From Pseudomonas deceptionensis (GTDB taxonomy: Bacteria; Pseudomonadota; Gammaproteobacteria; Pseudomonadales; Pseudomonadaceae), in assembly GCF_900106095.1 (NCBI RefSeq), contig NZ_FNUD01000002.1:1571501-1635500 (forward strand): 64,000 bases of DNA, given 5' to 3'. The notes below the pieces were generated by a model, which saw only the letters and a program-made list of their open reading frames with translations, was not told the origin of the DNA and made no database searches. A program made the translations under genes and the position numbers. Each line of letters starts with the position of its first letter. Position 1 is the stretch's first letter. Positions 16,835 to 25,000 of the stretch are shown here, in pieces.

Positions 16835-17527
16835 TTAAAGCGTGCGCATGATGGCGCGGCGGAAATCGTCGATGTGGTGATGGATGGCCGCGATGGCAGC
16901 GTTGCCATCCCGTTGTTCCAGCGCCTCAAGGATTTGCAGGTGTTCGTGGTAGATGCGTTCGCTGTGGTGGTTTTCCGACAGGGTCAGGTACCAGAATCGC
17001 GCCTGTTTTTCGTGAAGGTTGCGCAGCAACTCGGCCAGCACGCGGTTGTGCGCGGCAGCGGAAATCGACATGTGAAATTGCAGGTCCAGTGACATCAAAC
17101 CGGTCACATCGCGCTTGGCCAGCAAGGCGGGGGTCTGATCCAGGATGTCGCGCATGGCCTGAATGTCCGCGTCGTGTGCCCGCTCTACGGCAAGCTTTAC
17201 GCAGAGCTGTTCGTTGCTCACGCGGACTTCGATCATGTCGAGTACATCGTTGAGCGACAGGGCCGTCACCATCACGCCCTTGCGCGGCATGATCGTGACC
17301 ATGCCTTCTACTTCCAGGCGGTGCAGCGCCTGATGGATCGGCGTTCGGCCAATGCCCAGTGCTGCGGTCAGTTGCGCTTCGTTGATTGCATCGCCGGGGC
17401 GGTACTCGCAACTGATGATGCGCTGCTTGATTTGCGCATAGGCCAGCTCGCGCAGCTGGGCTGCGCTTTTAGGAGCAGTCGCGGTCTGGCGGCTGCTGGA
17501 GAAATCGATAGGTTCGGACATGCTCAC
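16835..17527 (-). CDS. GntR family regulator, FadR/FCD subfamily
   Basis: A 230-residue regulator: winged helix at about residues 24-90 (LAYAQIKQRIISCEYRPGDAINEAQLTAALGIGRTPIHQALHRLEVEGMV) and an all-helical FCD ligand-binding domain after residue 95. The FCD metal-binding pattern is visible (D in LDLQFHMSI, H of FHM, then HEHLQILEAL and HHHIDDF). Such regulators usually repress and are released by a carboxylate ligand. It heads the minus-strand cluster and has a perfect 14-base palindrome 13 bases before its start, so autorepression and control of the DUF2848-amidase-MFS genes is likely. Confidence 0.9.
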   Translation of the reverse strand: MSMSEPIDFSSSRQTATAPKSAAQLRELAYAQIKQRIISCEYRPGDAINEAQLTAALGIGRTPIHQALHRLEVEGMVTIMPRKGVMVTALSLNDVLDMIEVRVSNEQLCVKLAVERAHDADIQAMRDILDQTPALLAKRDVTGLMSLDLQFHMSISAAAHNRVLAELLRNLHEKQARFWYLTLSENHHSERIYHEHLQILEALEQRDGNAAIAAIHHHIDDFRRAIMRTL

Positions 17528-17539
17528 TCCTGAAAAGCG

Positions 17540-17553
17540 TCTGATATATCAGA
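17540..17553. promoter_or_regulatory. Palindromic operator of the GntR cluster
   Basis: TCTGATATATCAGA is a perfect 14-base palindrome; with one mismatched pair it extends to 22 bases (17536-17557). CTGATATATCAG-like sites are typical of FCD-type GntR regulators. It lies in the 234-base gap upstream of the regulator, in which I see nothing else. Confidence 0.6.
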
Positions 17554-17761
17554 TGCTTTTCAGACTAAAGCAAAGCCTGTGCCATCGTCTGGCGAACGGG
17601 AGCCAAGCCTTGATTGGCAAGGGGTACAGGTAATCGGCGCTGTGCAGGGGAGGTTTGGGCAGGTTGTTACTTGTTACCTTTGTGCCCGGTTTTGTACCGG
17701 TGTGCCCTATCGATGTGCGGGCGTGGTAGCAATGTCAGGCAGTCGGGTTGCAGGGGGAGAT

Positions 17762-18844
17762 TCAGTCCGCGGGCAACAAAAACCGTCCGAGTACCGGCAA
17801 GTGATCCGAGATGGTCAGGGTGTCTTCCTGGCGCACATAACCTTCAATGCGCTGCAGTTTCGGGCTGTAGAAGAGGTAGTCGAGGGTGCGGTCGGGCTCT
17901 TCGGTGCCCTGGGCGTTGGGGAAGTGGGTCAGCCACAATTCGCGGTCGATGCCGGTGGCTTCAGGGTTGCTGGGGATCATCGGGTACTTTTCCCAGAGCA
18001 GGTGCAACTCGCTGTCCGGTGAGTAGCCCAGCCGCACGGGGGCGGGCAAGCGCAAGAACTGGCCTATGGGCAGTAAATTGAAATCCCCCCCGATCACCCA
18101 CGGCGTGCCCTGGCTTTCGAGCCTGTCGGCCAGGGCCGCCACGGCCTTCATTTGCTGGCGCAGGTTGCTGTTGTTCAGGGCGGGGGCATCGAGTTGCGTA
18201 TTGATCGCCGCCAGTTGCCCGCCGTCGTTGAGCGGCAGGTAGTTGACCAGCAGTGCAGGCTTGGGCTGGAACTGGCGGCTGATGAAGTTGGCCTCGGCCA
18301 CGGGCAATTGCAGTCGCTCGGCGTGTTCGATCTGGTAGCGGCTGAGGGTGACCAGTGTGCGTCCGACGCTGCCGAAAATATGCCGGTCGGGCACAAAGTC
18401 CGCCTTCCAGGTAAACGCTTGTGTACTGCACGGGTAAAGGTCGATCAGGCGCTCTTGCAACAGGGCCAATTGATCCTGGTAGGCGCTGGCCTTGGCGTTG
18501 TTGTCGACCTCTTGCAGCAGCACCAGATCAGGGCGCTCGTCACGAATGACCCGTGACACTTCATCAAGGCTGAAGGCCATGTCATCCCGTGTAGGGCGGG
18601 TGTCGGGGCCGCTGCCGTCAGCCAGGTTGTACCAGAACACATAGCGCTTGCCGGCCAGGTACTGAATGTTCCACGTCATGATCTTGAGCGCCTGGCCGGG
18701 TACCAGCACGGGGGCCGTGATCGGGCAGGTGAGAGTCAGGACTTCTTTGGCATTGGGGCGCCACGTAACGCTGTAAATCAGGCATGCCAGCAGCGCTGAG
18801 ATCAACAGCAAACCTTTGACGGTGCGGCGCAGGAAACGTGGCAT
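17762..18844 (-). CDS. Membrane-anchored endonuclease/exonuclease/phosphatase family protein
   Basis: A 360-residue protein with an N-terminal membrane anchor (about residues 8-27) that places the catalytic domain in the periplasm. The EEP fold motifs are present: TWNIQYLAG (Asn), VLLQEVDNN (metal-binding Glu), GGDFNLLP (Asp and Asn), DRTLDYLFYS and the terminal SDHLPVLG (Asp-His). Members cleave nucleic acids, phosphoinositides or sphingomyelin-like phosphodiesters, so the substrate is open. The gene is isolated between the GntR regulator and a YciC-like gene, with no sign of operon partners. Confidence 0.85.
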   Translation of the reverse strand: MPRFLRRTVKGLLLISALLACLIYSVTWRPNAKEVLTLTCPITAPVLVPGQALKIMTWNIQYLAGKRYVFWYNLADGSGPDTRPTRDDMAFSLDEVSRVIRDERPDLVLLQEVDNNAKASAYQDQLALLQERLIDLYPCSTQAFTWKADFVPDRHIFGSVGRTLVTLSRYQIEHAERLQLPVAEANFISRQFQPKPALLVNYLPLNDGGQLAAINTQLDAPALNNSNLRQQMKAVAALADRLESQGTPWVIGGDFNLLPIGQFLRLPAPVRLGYSPDSELHLLWEKYPMIPSNPEATGIDRELWLTHFPNAQGTEEPDRTLDYLFYSPKLQRIEGYVRQEDTLTISDHLPVLGRFLLPAD

Positions 18845-18933
18845 GGGCTCGACTTATGACGTTACAAAGAGTGACCGAGCATACTCGACGGCAGCTCGGC
18901 ACCCCAAGGTTCTGCGTTTAGGATTAGTTGTTT

Positions 18934-19593
18934 TTACTTGTCGGATTTTTCGCTAAGCAACATAAATAAACGGAAAAGAACTACAGAGACAAACAACTGC
19001 AAAAAGCTGTTGGCACTGTCCAGTACCAGTGAGAGCAGCGTGTTGTCCTCTTTGACGAACAGAGAGTAGCTGAACTCCTTGAGCAGCATCAGTGGCCCCA
19101 ATACGGCCAGTATGCAAACGAAAATCCGCCAGAAATGACCCCGGCTCAGGGTGAAGCTCGCTTTCATGGCCGCCAAGGGAGCGTCGCCGCGCAATACCAA
19201 CCGGTACTCCGAAAAGGCCAGTACGACGGTCAGGAAAATACCGGGGATAAAAAACATCGACAGCCCGAGCACGATCAGCAATGTACTGATTGCCGAGAGC
19301 AGGGCGAACCGGGGCCACAGGTTGAGGGCCATCGCCAGCAGGTCACGGTTGCGCGGGCTTTCGCCCCGGCTGCGGGCATCGAGAAACAGGATCAGGGCCG
19401 CGGTGTACACCGGGTACAGGAGCAACCCGACGATCAAGCCATAACCTGGCGACGGATCGGGGCCCACGGCGTTATCAACGATGTGCTGCAACACCGCCTC
19501 AAGGATGACCAGCGGCAAGCACAGCATTACGATCTGGCTCAGATTGCGCTGGAAGAAGTACAGGGAGTCACGAATAACAGTCAGCGGATTCAT
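18934..19593 (-). CDS. YciC-like inner-membrane protein
   Basis: A 219-residue membrane protein with about six hydrophobic helices. The layout fits the YciC/UPF0259 family: SLYFFQRNLSQI at the start, a central FFIPGIFLTVVLAFSEYRLVLRGDAPLAAMKASFTLSRGHFWRI motif that is the family signature, and a hydrophobic C terminus. The function is unknown. It stands alone, 90 bases downstream of the EEP gene start. Confidence 0.85.
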   Translation of the reverse strand: MNPLTVIRDSLYFFQRNLSQIVMLCLPLVILEAVLQHIVDNAVGPDPSPGYGLIVGLLLYPVYTAALILFLDARSRGESPRNRDLLAMALNLWPRFALLSAISTLLIVLGLSMFFIPGIFLTVVLAFSEYRLVLRGDAPLAAMKASFTLSRGHFWRIFVCILAVLGPLMLLKEFSYSLFVKEDNTLLSLVLDSANSFLQLFVSVVLFRLFMLLSEKSDK

Positions 19594-19679
19594 TGGCAGT
19601 TGTCGGCGTTAAAAGCGATGCGCCACTTTAACCGATGAGAGGCGGTTATGAATAAATGTTAACGACGAGGCTTTTTACG

Positions 19680-19716
19680 CCGCCCGGCGAGGCGTCGATG
19701 AACGCCGGGCGGTTTA
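19680..19716 (+). terminator. Strong hairpin between YciC-like and NYN genes
   Basis: CCGCCCGGCG at 19680-19689 pairs with CGCCGGGCGG at 19703-19712, followed by TTTAT. The stem is perfect over 10 bp, but the T-run is short and no plus-strand gene ends before it, so it could be a leader structure of the NYN gene instead. Confidence 0.35.
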
Positions 19717-19802
19717 TCCGCGCAAACCCTCGACAGGCTGGCATACTGCGGCCTTGTTTTTCAGTCGCTTGCCCGCTTGCCCGGGCATCATGAGGTTTGC
19801 CG

Positions 19803-20279
19803 GTGAAAAAAATTGCGGTCTTCGCGGATGTGCAGAACCTCTACTACACGGTTCGCCAGGCCTATGGCTGCCATTTCAATTACGCCGCCCTGTGGGCTGA
19901 TATCACCAAACGCGGTGAGATCGTCGAGGCCTACGCCTACGCAATCGACCGGGGTGACAGCAAACAGCAGCAGTTTCAGCAGATCCTGCGCAACCTCGGC
20001 TTCACGGTAAAACTCAAACCCTATATCCAGCGCAGCGATGGCTCGGCCAAGGGCGACTGGGACGTGGGCATCACCATCGACATCATGGACGTTGCTGCCA
20101 ATGTGGACGAAGTGGTGCTGGCTTCGGGTGATGGCGATTTCGACCTGTTGCTCGAACGCATTGCCAGCAAGCACGGGGTTGAAACCGTGGCCTATGGCGT
20201 GCCCGGCCTGACTGCCAACTCACTGATTCGCGCTGCCAGCCGTTACGTGCCGATTGAAGGCAATTTGCTGCTCAAGTAA
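19803..20279 (+). CDS. NYN-domain (PIN-like) nuclease, LabA/DUF88 type
   Basis: A 158-residue protein that is a single NYN domain. The acidic residues of the PIN-like active site are in place: VFADVQNLYY (Asp9), AIDRGDSKQQQ, KGDWDVGITIDIMD (Asp and Asp) and LASGDGDFDLLL (two Asp). Such proteins are predicted or shown metal-dependent RNases. I start at the GTG at 19803, which has GAGG seven bases upstream; a TTG two codons earlier is too close to that site. A DEDDh exonuclease gene begins 29 bases after the stop, so the two nucleases are probably co-transcribed. Confidence 0.88.
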   Translation: MKKIAVFADVQNLYYTVRQAYGCHFNYAALWADITKRGEIVEAYAYAIDRGDSKQQQFQQILRNLGFTVKLKPYIQRSDGSAKGDWDVGITIDIMDVAANVDEVVLASGDGDFDLLLERIASKHGVETVAYGVPGLTANSLIRAASRYVPIEGNLLLK

Positions 20280-20308
20280 CCCCCCACTTTTTACAGGATT
20301 GACCAGGT

Positions 20309-20920
20309 TTGGAACGCATCGCGGTTATTGACTTTGAAACCACCGGCATCTCCCCGAGCAGCAGTTGCCGGGCCACCGAAATTGCAGTGGTGATTCTTGA
20401 GCGCGGGCATATTGTCGAGCGTTATCAAAGCCTGATGAACGCGGGCGTTCGCGTACCGGGGTTTATTGAGCAATTGACCGGCATCAGCAACGCCATGCTG
20501 CGCACCGCGCCTTCGGCCGAGCAAGTGATGAACGAGGTTAACGAGTTCGTCGGCATCACACCGTTGCTGGCCCACAACGCGGCCTTTGACCAAAAATTCT
20601 GGGACTTCGAAATGGGCCGCATCAAGCGCACCCGTTTGCAGAACTTCGCCTGTTCCTTGCTGCTGGCGCGACGCCTGATGCCGGCGGCGCCCAACCACAA
20701 GCTGGGCACTCTGACGACCTTTGCCGATTTGCCCCACACAGGGCAGGCTCACCGGGCCATGGCCGATGCGGAAATGGCGGCTAACCTGACCGCCTATCTG
20801 GCCCAGCAACTGCGTCAGAAGCACGGCTTGAAAGAGCTCAATCACGACCTGCTGTGTGGTTTGCAAAAAGTCCCGGCGGCGAAGGTCAACGAGCATCTGA
20901 AGCGTTATCGCGGGTTTTGA
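20309..20920 (+). CDS. DnaQ-like 3'-5' exonuclease (DEDDh)
   Basis: A 203-residue protein. The exonuclease motifs are intact: ExoI IDFETTGI (Asp8 and Glu10), ExoII LLAHNAAFDQKF (Asp near residue 94) and ExoIII HRAMADAEMAA (His and Asp near residue 150). It starts with TTG at 20309, with AGGA ten bases before; no ATG alternative exists nearby. It could act on DNA or RNA; the family includes DNA polymerase III epsilon and RNase T. It follows the NYN nuclease by 29 bases and is ended by a strong hairpin. Confidence 0.88.
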   Translation: MERIAVIDFETTGISPSSSCRATEIAVVILERGHIVERYQSLMNAGVRVPGFIEQLTGISNAMLRTAPSAEQVMNEVNEFVGITPLLAHNAAFDQKFWDFEMGRIKRTRLQNFACSLLLARRLMPAAPNHKLGTLTTFADLPHTGQAHRAMADAEMAANLTAYLAQQLRQKHGLKELNHDLLCGLQKVPAAKVNEHLKRYRGF

Positions 20921-20926
20921 CAGAGG

Positions 20927-20973
20927 CCCTCACCCTCTCCCGGAGGGAGAGGGTGAGGGTGAGGGGCTTTTGC
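20927..20973 (+). terminator. Perfect 15-bp inverted repeat with T-tract
   Basis: CCCTCACCCTCTCCC at 20927-20941 pairs with GGGAGAGGGTGAGGG at 20945-20959, loop GGA, with a CTTTTGCTC tail at 20967. It is likely the terminator of the nuclease pair. The CCCTCTCCC arm is a dispersed pseudomonad repeat and recurs at 60601. Confidence 0.7.
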
Positions 20974-21081
20974 TCTTCAACAAAAAGTGTACGGCCCCTT
21001 TTGGTGCGTTCTGTTACTTATTATTTCGTCCCTCCTTGTCTAAACTCGCCAGTCCCCTGCCTTTGCCCTTGAGCTGCCTTC

Positions 21082-21972
21082 ATGCCTGCCGCACGTCGTT
21101 TTCCGCTACAACTGATCGGTGCTTTTTTTGCCTTGTACGTGATTTGGGGCTCGACCTATCTGGCCATCCGCATTGGCATTGAATCCTGGCCGCCGTTGAT
21201 GATGGCCGGGGTGCGGTTTCTCATCGCGGGCAGTTTGATGTATGCCTTTATGCGCTGGCGTGGTGCCCCCGCACCCACTGCCGTGCAGTGGCGTTCGGCC
21301 GCCATGATCGGCTTTTTGTTGCTGGCCTGCGGCAATGGTGGCGTGACCCTGGCCGAGCATTCGGGTGTGGCCTCCGGCGTCGCCGCGCTGGCGGTGGCCA
21401 CCGTGCCGTTGTTCACCTTGCTGTTCGGCTACTTCTGGGGTGCACGCAACACCCGCCTCGAATGGGCGGGCATCGCCTTGGGGCTGGTCGGCATCGGCAT
21501 GCTCAACCTGGGCTCCAACCTGCAAGCCAGCCCAATCGGCGCCGCGATGGTCATTTTTGCCGCCGCCGCCTGGGCGTTTGGATCGGTATGGAGTCGTCAC
21601 CTGCCGCTTCCGGCCGGGCCAATGGCCAGTGCTGCCGAAATGCTCACCGCCGGAGCCATGCTGCTGGCAGCCAGCCTGCTCAGTGGCGAACGCATGACTC
21701 AAATGCCGACCGCCGCTGGCTGGGGCGCGCTGATCTATCTGGTGTTCTTCGGCTCGATCATCGCTTTCAGCGCCTATATGTATCTGCTGAAAAACGTGCG
21801 TCCGGCCGCAGCCACCAGCTACGCCTACGTCAACCCGGCCGTTGCGGTAATGCTGGGCATTGCATTCGCAGGCGAGAGCATCGGTTTTGAAGAGTGCCTG
21901 GCGATGGCGGTCATCATCAGCGCCGTGGTGTTGATCGGTTTGCCGCAGTGGCGCAAGCAGAAACCCGTGTGA
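21082..21972 (+). CDS. yedA: DMT/EamA family exporter, YedA-like
   Basis: A 296-residue inner-membrane protein with ten hydrophobic segments in two EamA repeats (about residues 8-140 and 150-290). The opening FALYVIWGSTYLAIRIGIESWPP and the second-half NVRPAAATSYAYVNPAVAV match the YedA branch of the drug/metabolite transporters. Members export amino acids or related metabolites; the substrate here is unknown. It is a single gene between the exonuclease and rhlE, 67 bases before rhlE. Confidence 0.88.
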   Translation: MPAARRFPLQLIGAFFALYVIWGSTYLAIRIGIESWPPLMMAGVRFLIAGSLMYAFMRWRGAPAPTAVQWRSAAMIGFLLLACGNGGVTLAEHSGVASGVAALAVATVPLFTLLFGYFWGARNTRLEWAGIALGLVGIGMLNLGSNLQASPIGAAMVIFAAAAWAFGSVWSRHLPLPAGPMASAAEMLTAGAMLLAASLLSGERMTQMPTAAGWGALIYLVFFGSIIAFSAYMYLLKNVRPAAATSYAYVNPAVAVMLGIAFAGESIGFEECLAMAVIISAVVLIGLPQWRKQKPV

Positions 21973-22039
21973 ATTAGGGTAAACTGCGCGCCATTGCAAC
22001 TTATGCACCCCTGCGCAGACCTTTTTCGACGGTATCCCC

Positions 22040-23377
22040 ATGACATTCGCCACCCTTGGCCTGATCGAACCCTTGCTGCGCGCCCTTGAGACGCTCGGCT
22101 ACAAGACCCCAACCCCGGTTCAGGCCCAAGCGATCCCCGCAGTACTGGCTGGCCGCGACCTGATGGCAGCAGCCCAGACCGGCACCGGCAAAACCGGCGG
22201 CTTCGCGCTGCCGTTGCTGCAATCGCTGACCATGGAAGGCCCGAAAGTCGCCAGTAACATGGTGCGTGCACTGGTACTGGTGCCGACCCGCGAACTGGCC
22301 GAACAGGTTCACGAGAGCATCCGCCAGTACGCCGAGCACCTGCCGTTGAGCACCTATGCGGTGTACGGCGGGGTCAGCATCAACCCGCAAATGATGAAAA
22401 TGCGCAAAGGGGTTGATGTCCTGGTTGCCACGCCGGGTCGTTTGCTCGATCTGTATCGTCAGAAGGCGATCAAGTTCACACAACTGCAAACCCTGATTCT
22501 TGACGAAGCTGACCGCATGCTTGACCTCGGTTTCACCGAAGAGCTGCGTGATATCTATCGAGTCTTACCGAAAAAGCGCCAAACCCTGCTGTTTTCGGCG
22601 ACCTTTTCTGACGCGATTCGGCTGTTGGCCGAGCAGATGCTCGACAACCCGCTGAGCATCGAAGTCAGCCCGCGTAACGTGGCCGCCAGCAGCGTCAAAC
22701 AATGGATCATCCCGGTCGACAAAAAGCGCAAGCCAGAGCTGTTTTTGCACTTGCTGCGCACCCAGCACTGGAAACAGGTGCTGGTATTCGCCAAGACCCG
22801 CAACGGTGTGGATGAGCTGGTGGGCAAGCTGCAAGGCTTGGGCATTAACGCGGACGGCATTCATGGCGACAAGCCCCAAGCCACGCGTCAACGTGCTCTG
22901 GACCGTTTCAAGGCCAGCGAAGTACAGATCCTGGTGGCGACCGATGTTGCCGCCCGTGGTCTGGATATCGAAGACCTGCCGCTGGTGATCAACTTCGACA
23001 TGCCGATCGTGGCTGAAGACTACATTCACCGCATTGGTCGTACCGGCCGTGCCGGGCAGAAGGGCGAAGCGATTTCGTTTGTCTGTGCTGACGAAGTGAA
23101 CATGTTGTCGGCAATCGAGATGCTCACCCGTCAGACCTTGCCGCGCCACGAAGAGCAAGACTTCGAGCCGGAGCACCGTGTGCCCGAGACAGATGCCTCG
23201 GGTCAGGTGATCAAAAAGCCGAAGAAGCCAAAAAAACCTAAGACCTCAGGCGGTGGCGGCAAGCGCAACCTGGGCAAGTGGGTGGATAGCGGCGAAGCGG
23301 CACCGGTCGAGCCATCGGTCAAGCCTGTGCGTAAAGTGCCTGTGTTCAACACCGGTCCGCGCAAGCGCAAGCCTTAA
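22040..23377 (+). CDS. rhlE: DEAD-box RNA helicase, RhlE type
   Basis: A 445-residue ATP-dependent RNA helicase. The Q motif TPVQAQAIP is at residues 24-33, Walker A AQTGTGKT at 45-52, DEAD near 155 (ILDEADRMLDLGF), SAT near 186 and HRIGRTGRAGQKG near 332. A Lys/Pro-rich tail after residue 385 (KKPKKPKKPK, GGGGKRNLGKW) is the variable RNA-binding extension typical of RhlE in Pseudomonas, where these helicases act in ribosome biogenesis and RNA turnover, especially in the cold. Confidence 0.93.
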   Translation: MTFATLGLIEPLLRALETLGYKTPTPVQAQAIPAVLAGRDLMAAAQTGTGKTGGFALPLLQSLTMEGPKVASNMVRALVLVPTRELAEQVHESIRQYAEHLPLSTYAVYGGVSINPQMMKMRKGVDVLVATPGRLLDLYRQKAIKFTQLQTLILDEADRMLDLGFTEELRDIYRVLPKKRQTLLFSATFSDAIRLLAEQMLDNPLSIEVSPRNVAASSVKQWIIPVDKKRKPELFLHLLRTQHWKQVLVFAKTRNGVDELVGKLQGLGINADGIHGDKPQATRQRALDRFKASEVQILVATDVAARGLDIEDLPLVINFDMPIVAEDYIHRIGRTGRAGQKGEAISFVCADEVNMLSAIEMLTRQTLPRHEEQDFEPEHRVPETDASGQVIKKPKKPKKPKTSGGGGKRNLGKWVDSGEAAPVEPSVKPVRKVPVFNTGPRKRKP

Positions 23378-23409
23378 GGTCGACGCCGACCCTGGCGCAA
23401 CTTAAAACT

Positions 23410-23460
23410 GTGGGAGCGAGCCTGCTCGCGAACAGCCTTCGCGAGCAGGCTCGCTCCCAC
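23410..23460. repeat. REP hairpin (GTGGGAGCGAGCCTGCTCGCGA family)
   Basis: GTGGGAGCGAGCCTGCTCGCGAA at the left and its complement ending GAGCAGGCTCGCTCCCAC form a near-perfect hairpin between the convergent rhlE and flavoprotein genes. Other copies are at 28136-28220 and 32420-32470. Confidence 0.9.
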
Positions 23461-23477
23461 TGGCCCCCTGGCCAGGA

Positions 23478-24719
23478 TCAGTGCTGCGCTTTCAGCCAGC
23501 TTAAAACCCCCAACCCTGCGGCGCGGCCACTGGCAAAACAGCCTGTGAGCAAGTAGCCGCCGGTGGGGGCTTCCCAATCAAGCATTTCGCCCGCACAGAA
23601 CACCCCCGGCAAAGCTTTAAGCATCAGGTTTTCATCCACAGCCTCAAACTTCACCCCACCGGCGCTGCTGATGGCCTCGTCCAGCGGGCGGGCCTTGATC
23701 AGCTTCAGTGCCAGCGCCTTGATGGCCTTGGCCAATTGCGCCGGGTCGTTGAAGTGTTCGGCTGGCGCCAACTCGCGCAATAAAGCGGCTTTCACGCCAT
23801 CAAGCCCCAACTGGCTGTGCAAATGCTTGCTCATCGAGCGCGAGCCACGCGGCTTGGCCAGTGCGGCCTGAACTTTATCCACAGGCTTGTTTGGCAGCAG
23901 ATCGATCAAGATCGTCGCTTCACCCTGTTGATTGATCGCTTCACGAATCGGCGCCGACCAGGCGTAAATCAAACTCCCTTCAATCCCGCTGGCGGTAATC
24001 ACGCACTCGCCCAAGCGCGGCGTGCTGTGCTCCAGGGCAATGGCGATGTTCTTGAGGGGCGCGCCGGCAAACTTGCTGCGCAGCACCTCGCTCCAGCCCG
24101 CCACATCAAACCCGCAATTGCTCGGCTGCAACGGCGCCAGTTCGACGCCACGCTCGGCCAGCAATGGCATCCACGCGCCGTCCGAGCCCAGACGGGCCCA
24201 ACTGCCGCCGCCCAGTGCCAGCAACACTGCGTCAGGCTTTAACTGTTTTTCGCCTTCCGGGCTGTCGATGCGCAGCTGGCCATCGGCTTGCCAGCCCAGC
24301 CAGCGATGGCGGGTGTGGATAACTACGCCGGATTCGCGCAAACGTTTTAGCCAGGCGCGCAGCAGGGGCGCAGCTTTCATATCGGTAGGGAACACCCGGC
24401 CCGAGCTGCCGACAAAGGTTTCGATACCCAGTTCGTGAATCCACTGGCACAACGCATCGGCATCGAAGGCGCGCAGCAGGGGCGCCATATGCGGCGCGCG
24501 CTCGGCGTAGCGCGACAGGAATGCCGGGTAGGCTTCGGAGTGGGTGATATTCATGCCGCCGACCCCGGCCAGCAAAAACTTGCGGCCCACCGAGGGCATG
24601 CCGTCATACAGATCAACCCGAACGCCTGCCTGGCTCAACACTTCGGCGGCCATCAAGCCGGCCGGGCCCCCGCCAATAATGGCGACGTGACGGGAAGGGG
24701 AGGGAGTGGAGTCAGTCAT
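23478..24719 (-). CDS. NAD(P)/FAD-dependent oxidoreductase, HI0933/TIGR03862 type
   Basis: A 413-residue flavoprotein. The FAD dinucleotide-binding motif VAIIGGGPAGLMAAE is at residues 12-26, a family motif VGRKFLLAGVGGMNITHSE follows near residue 45, and the C-terminal FAD motif LPGVFCAGEMLDWEAPTGGYLLTGCFASGRAAG lies near residues 368-400. This fits the HI0933-like family (BaiN type), and in particular the TIGR03862 subgroup. The substrate is unknown. The gene is single, convergent with rhlE. Confidence 0.88.
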   Translation of the reverse strand: MTDSTPSPSRHVAIIGGGPAGLMAAEVLSQAGVRVDLYDGMPSVGRKFLLAGVGGMNITHSEAYPAFLSRYAERAPHMAPLLRAFDADALCQWIHELGIETFVGSSGRVFPTDMKAAPLLRAWLKRLRESGVVIHTRHRWLGWQADGQLRIDSPEGEKQLKPDAVLLALGGGSWARLGSDGAWMPLLAERGVELAPLQPSNCGFDVAGWSEVLRSKFAGAPLKNIAIALEHSTPRLGECVITASGIEGSLIYAWSAPIREAINQQGEATILIDLLPNKPVDKVQAALAKPRGSRSMSKHLHSQLGLDGVKAALLRELAPAEHFNDPAQLAKAIKALALKLIKARPLDEAISSAGGVKFEAVDENLMLKALPGVFCAGEMLDWEAPTGGYLLTGCFASGRAAGLGVLSWLKAQH

Positions 24720-24777
24720 GGCAGGGCTGCAAATCGGCGAAATAAGCTGCGCATTCTACCTGACTGTGCCAAACCCT

Positions 24778-24868
24778 GTAGCCGCTGCCGCAGGCGGCGA
24801 TGGGCTGCGAAGCGGCCCCGCTCTTTGAAGGCCCTTCGGACCTTATCGCAGCCTGCGGCAGCGGCTAC
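24778..24868. repeat. REP hairpin (GTAGCCGCTGCCGCAGGC family)
   Basis: Same family as 5010-5111: GTAGCCGCTGCCGCAGGCGGCGATGG at the left and TCGCAGCCTGCGGCAGCGGCTAC at the right, with GAAGGCCCTTCGG in the centre. The remaining bases to 25000 between the flavoprotein and deacetylase genes hold nothing I recognise. Confidence 0.88.
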
Positions 24869-25000
24869 AGGATTTAATCGGCTTGCGCTGTACGAAAAAC
24901 ATACAGCATCCTGAGAGCTATACACCCCGTGGCCTGCAAGGGCTTTCACTCAGGTTATCCACAGGCAGTTCCACAGGCATTGTGGGTAAAAAATCACAGC

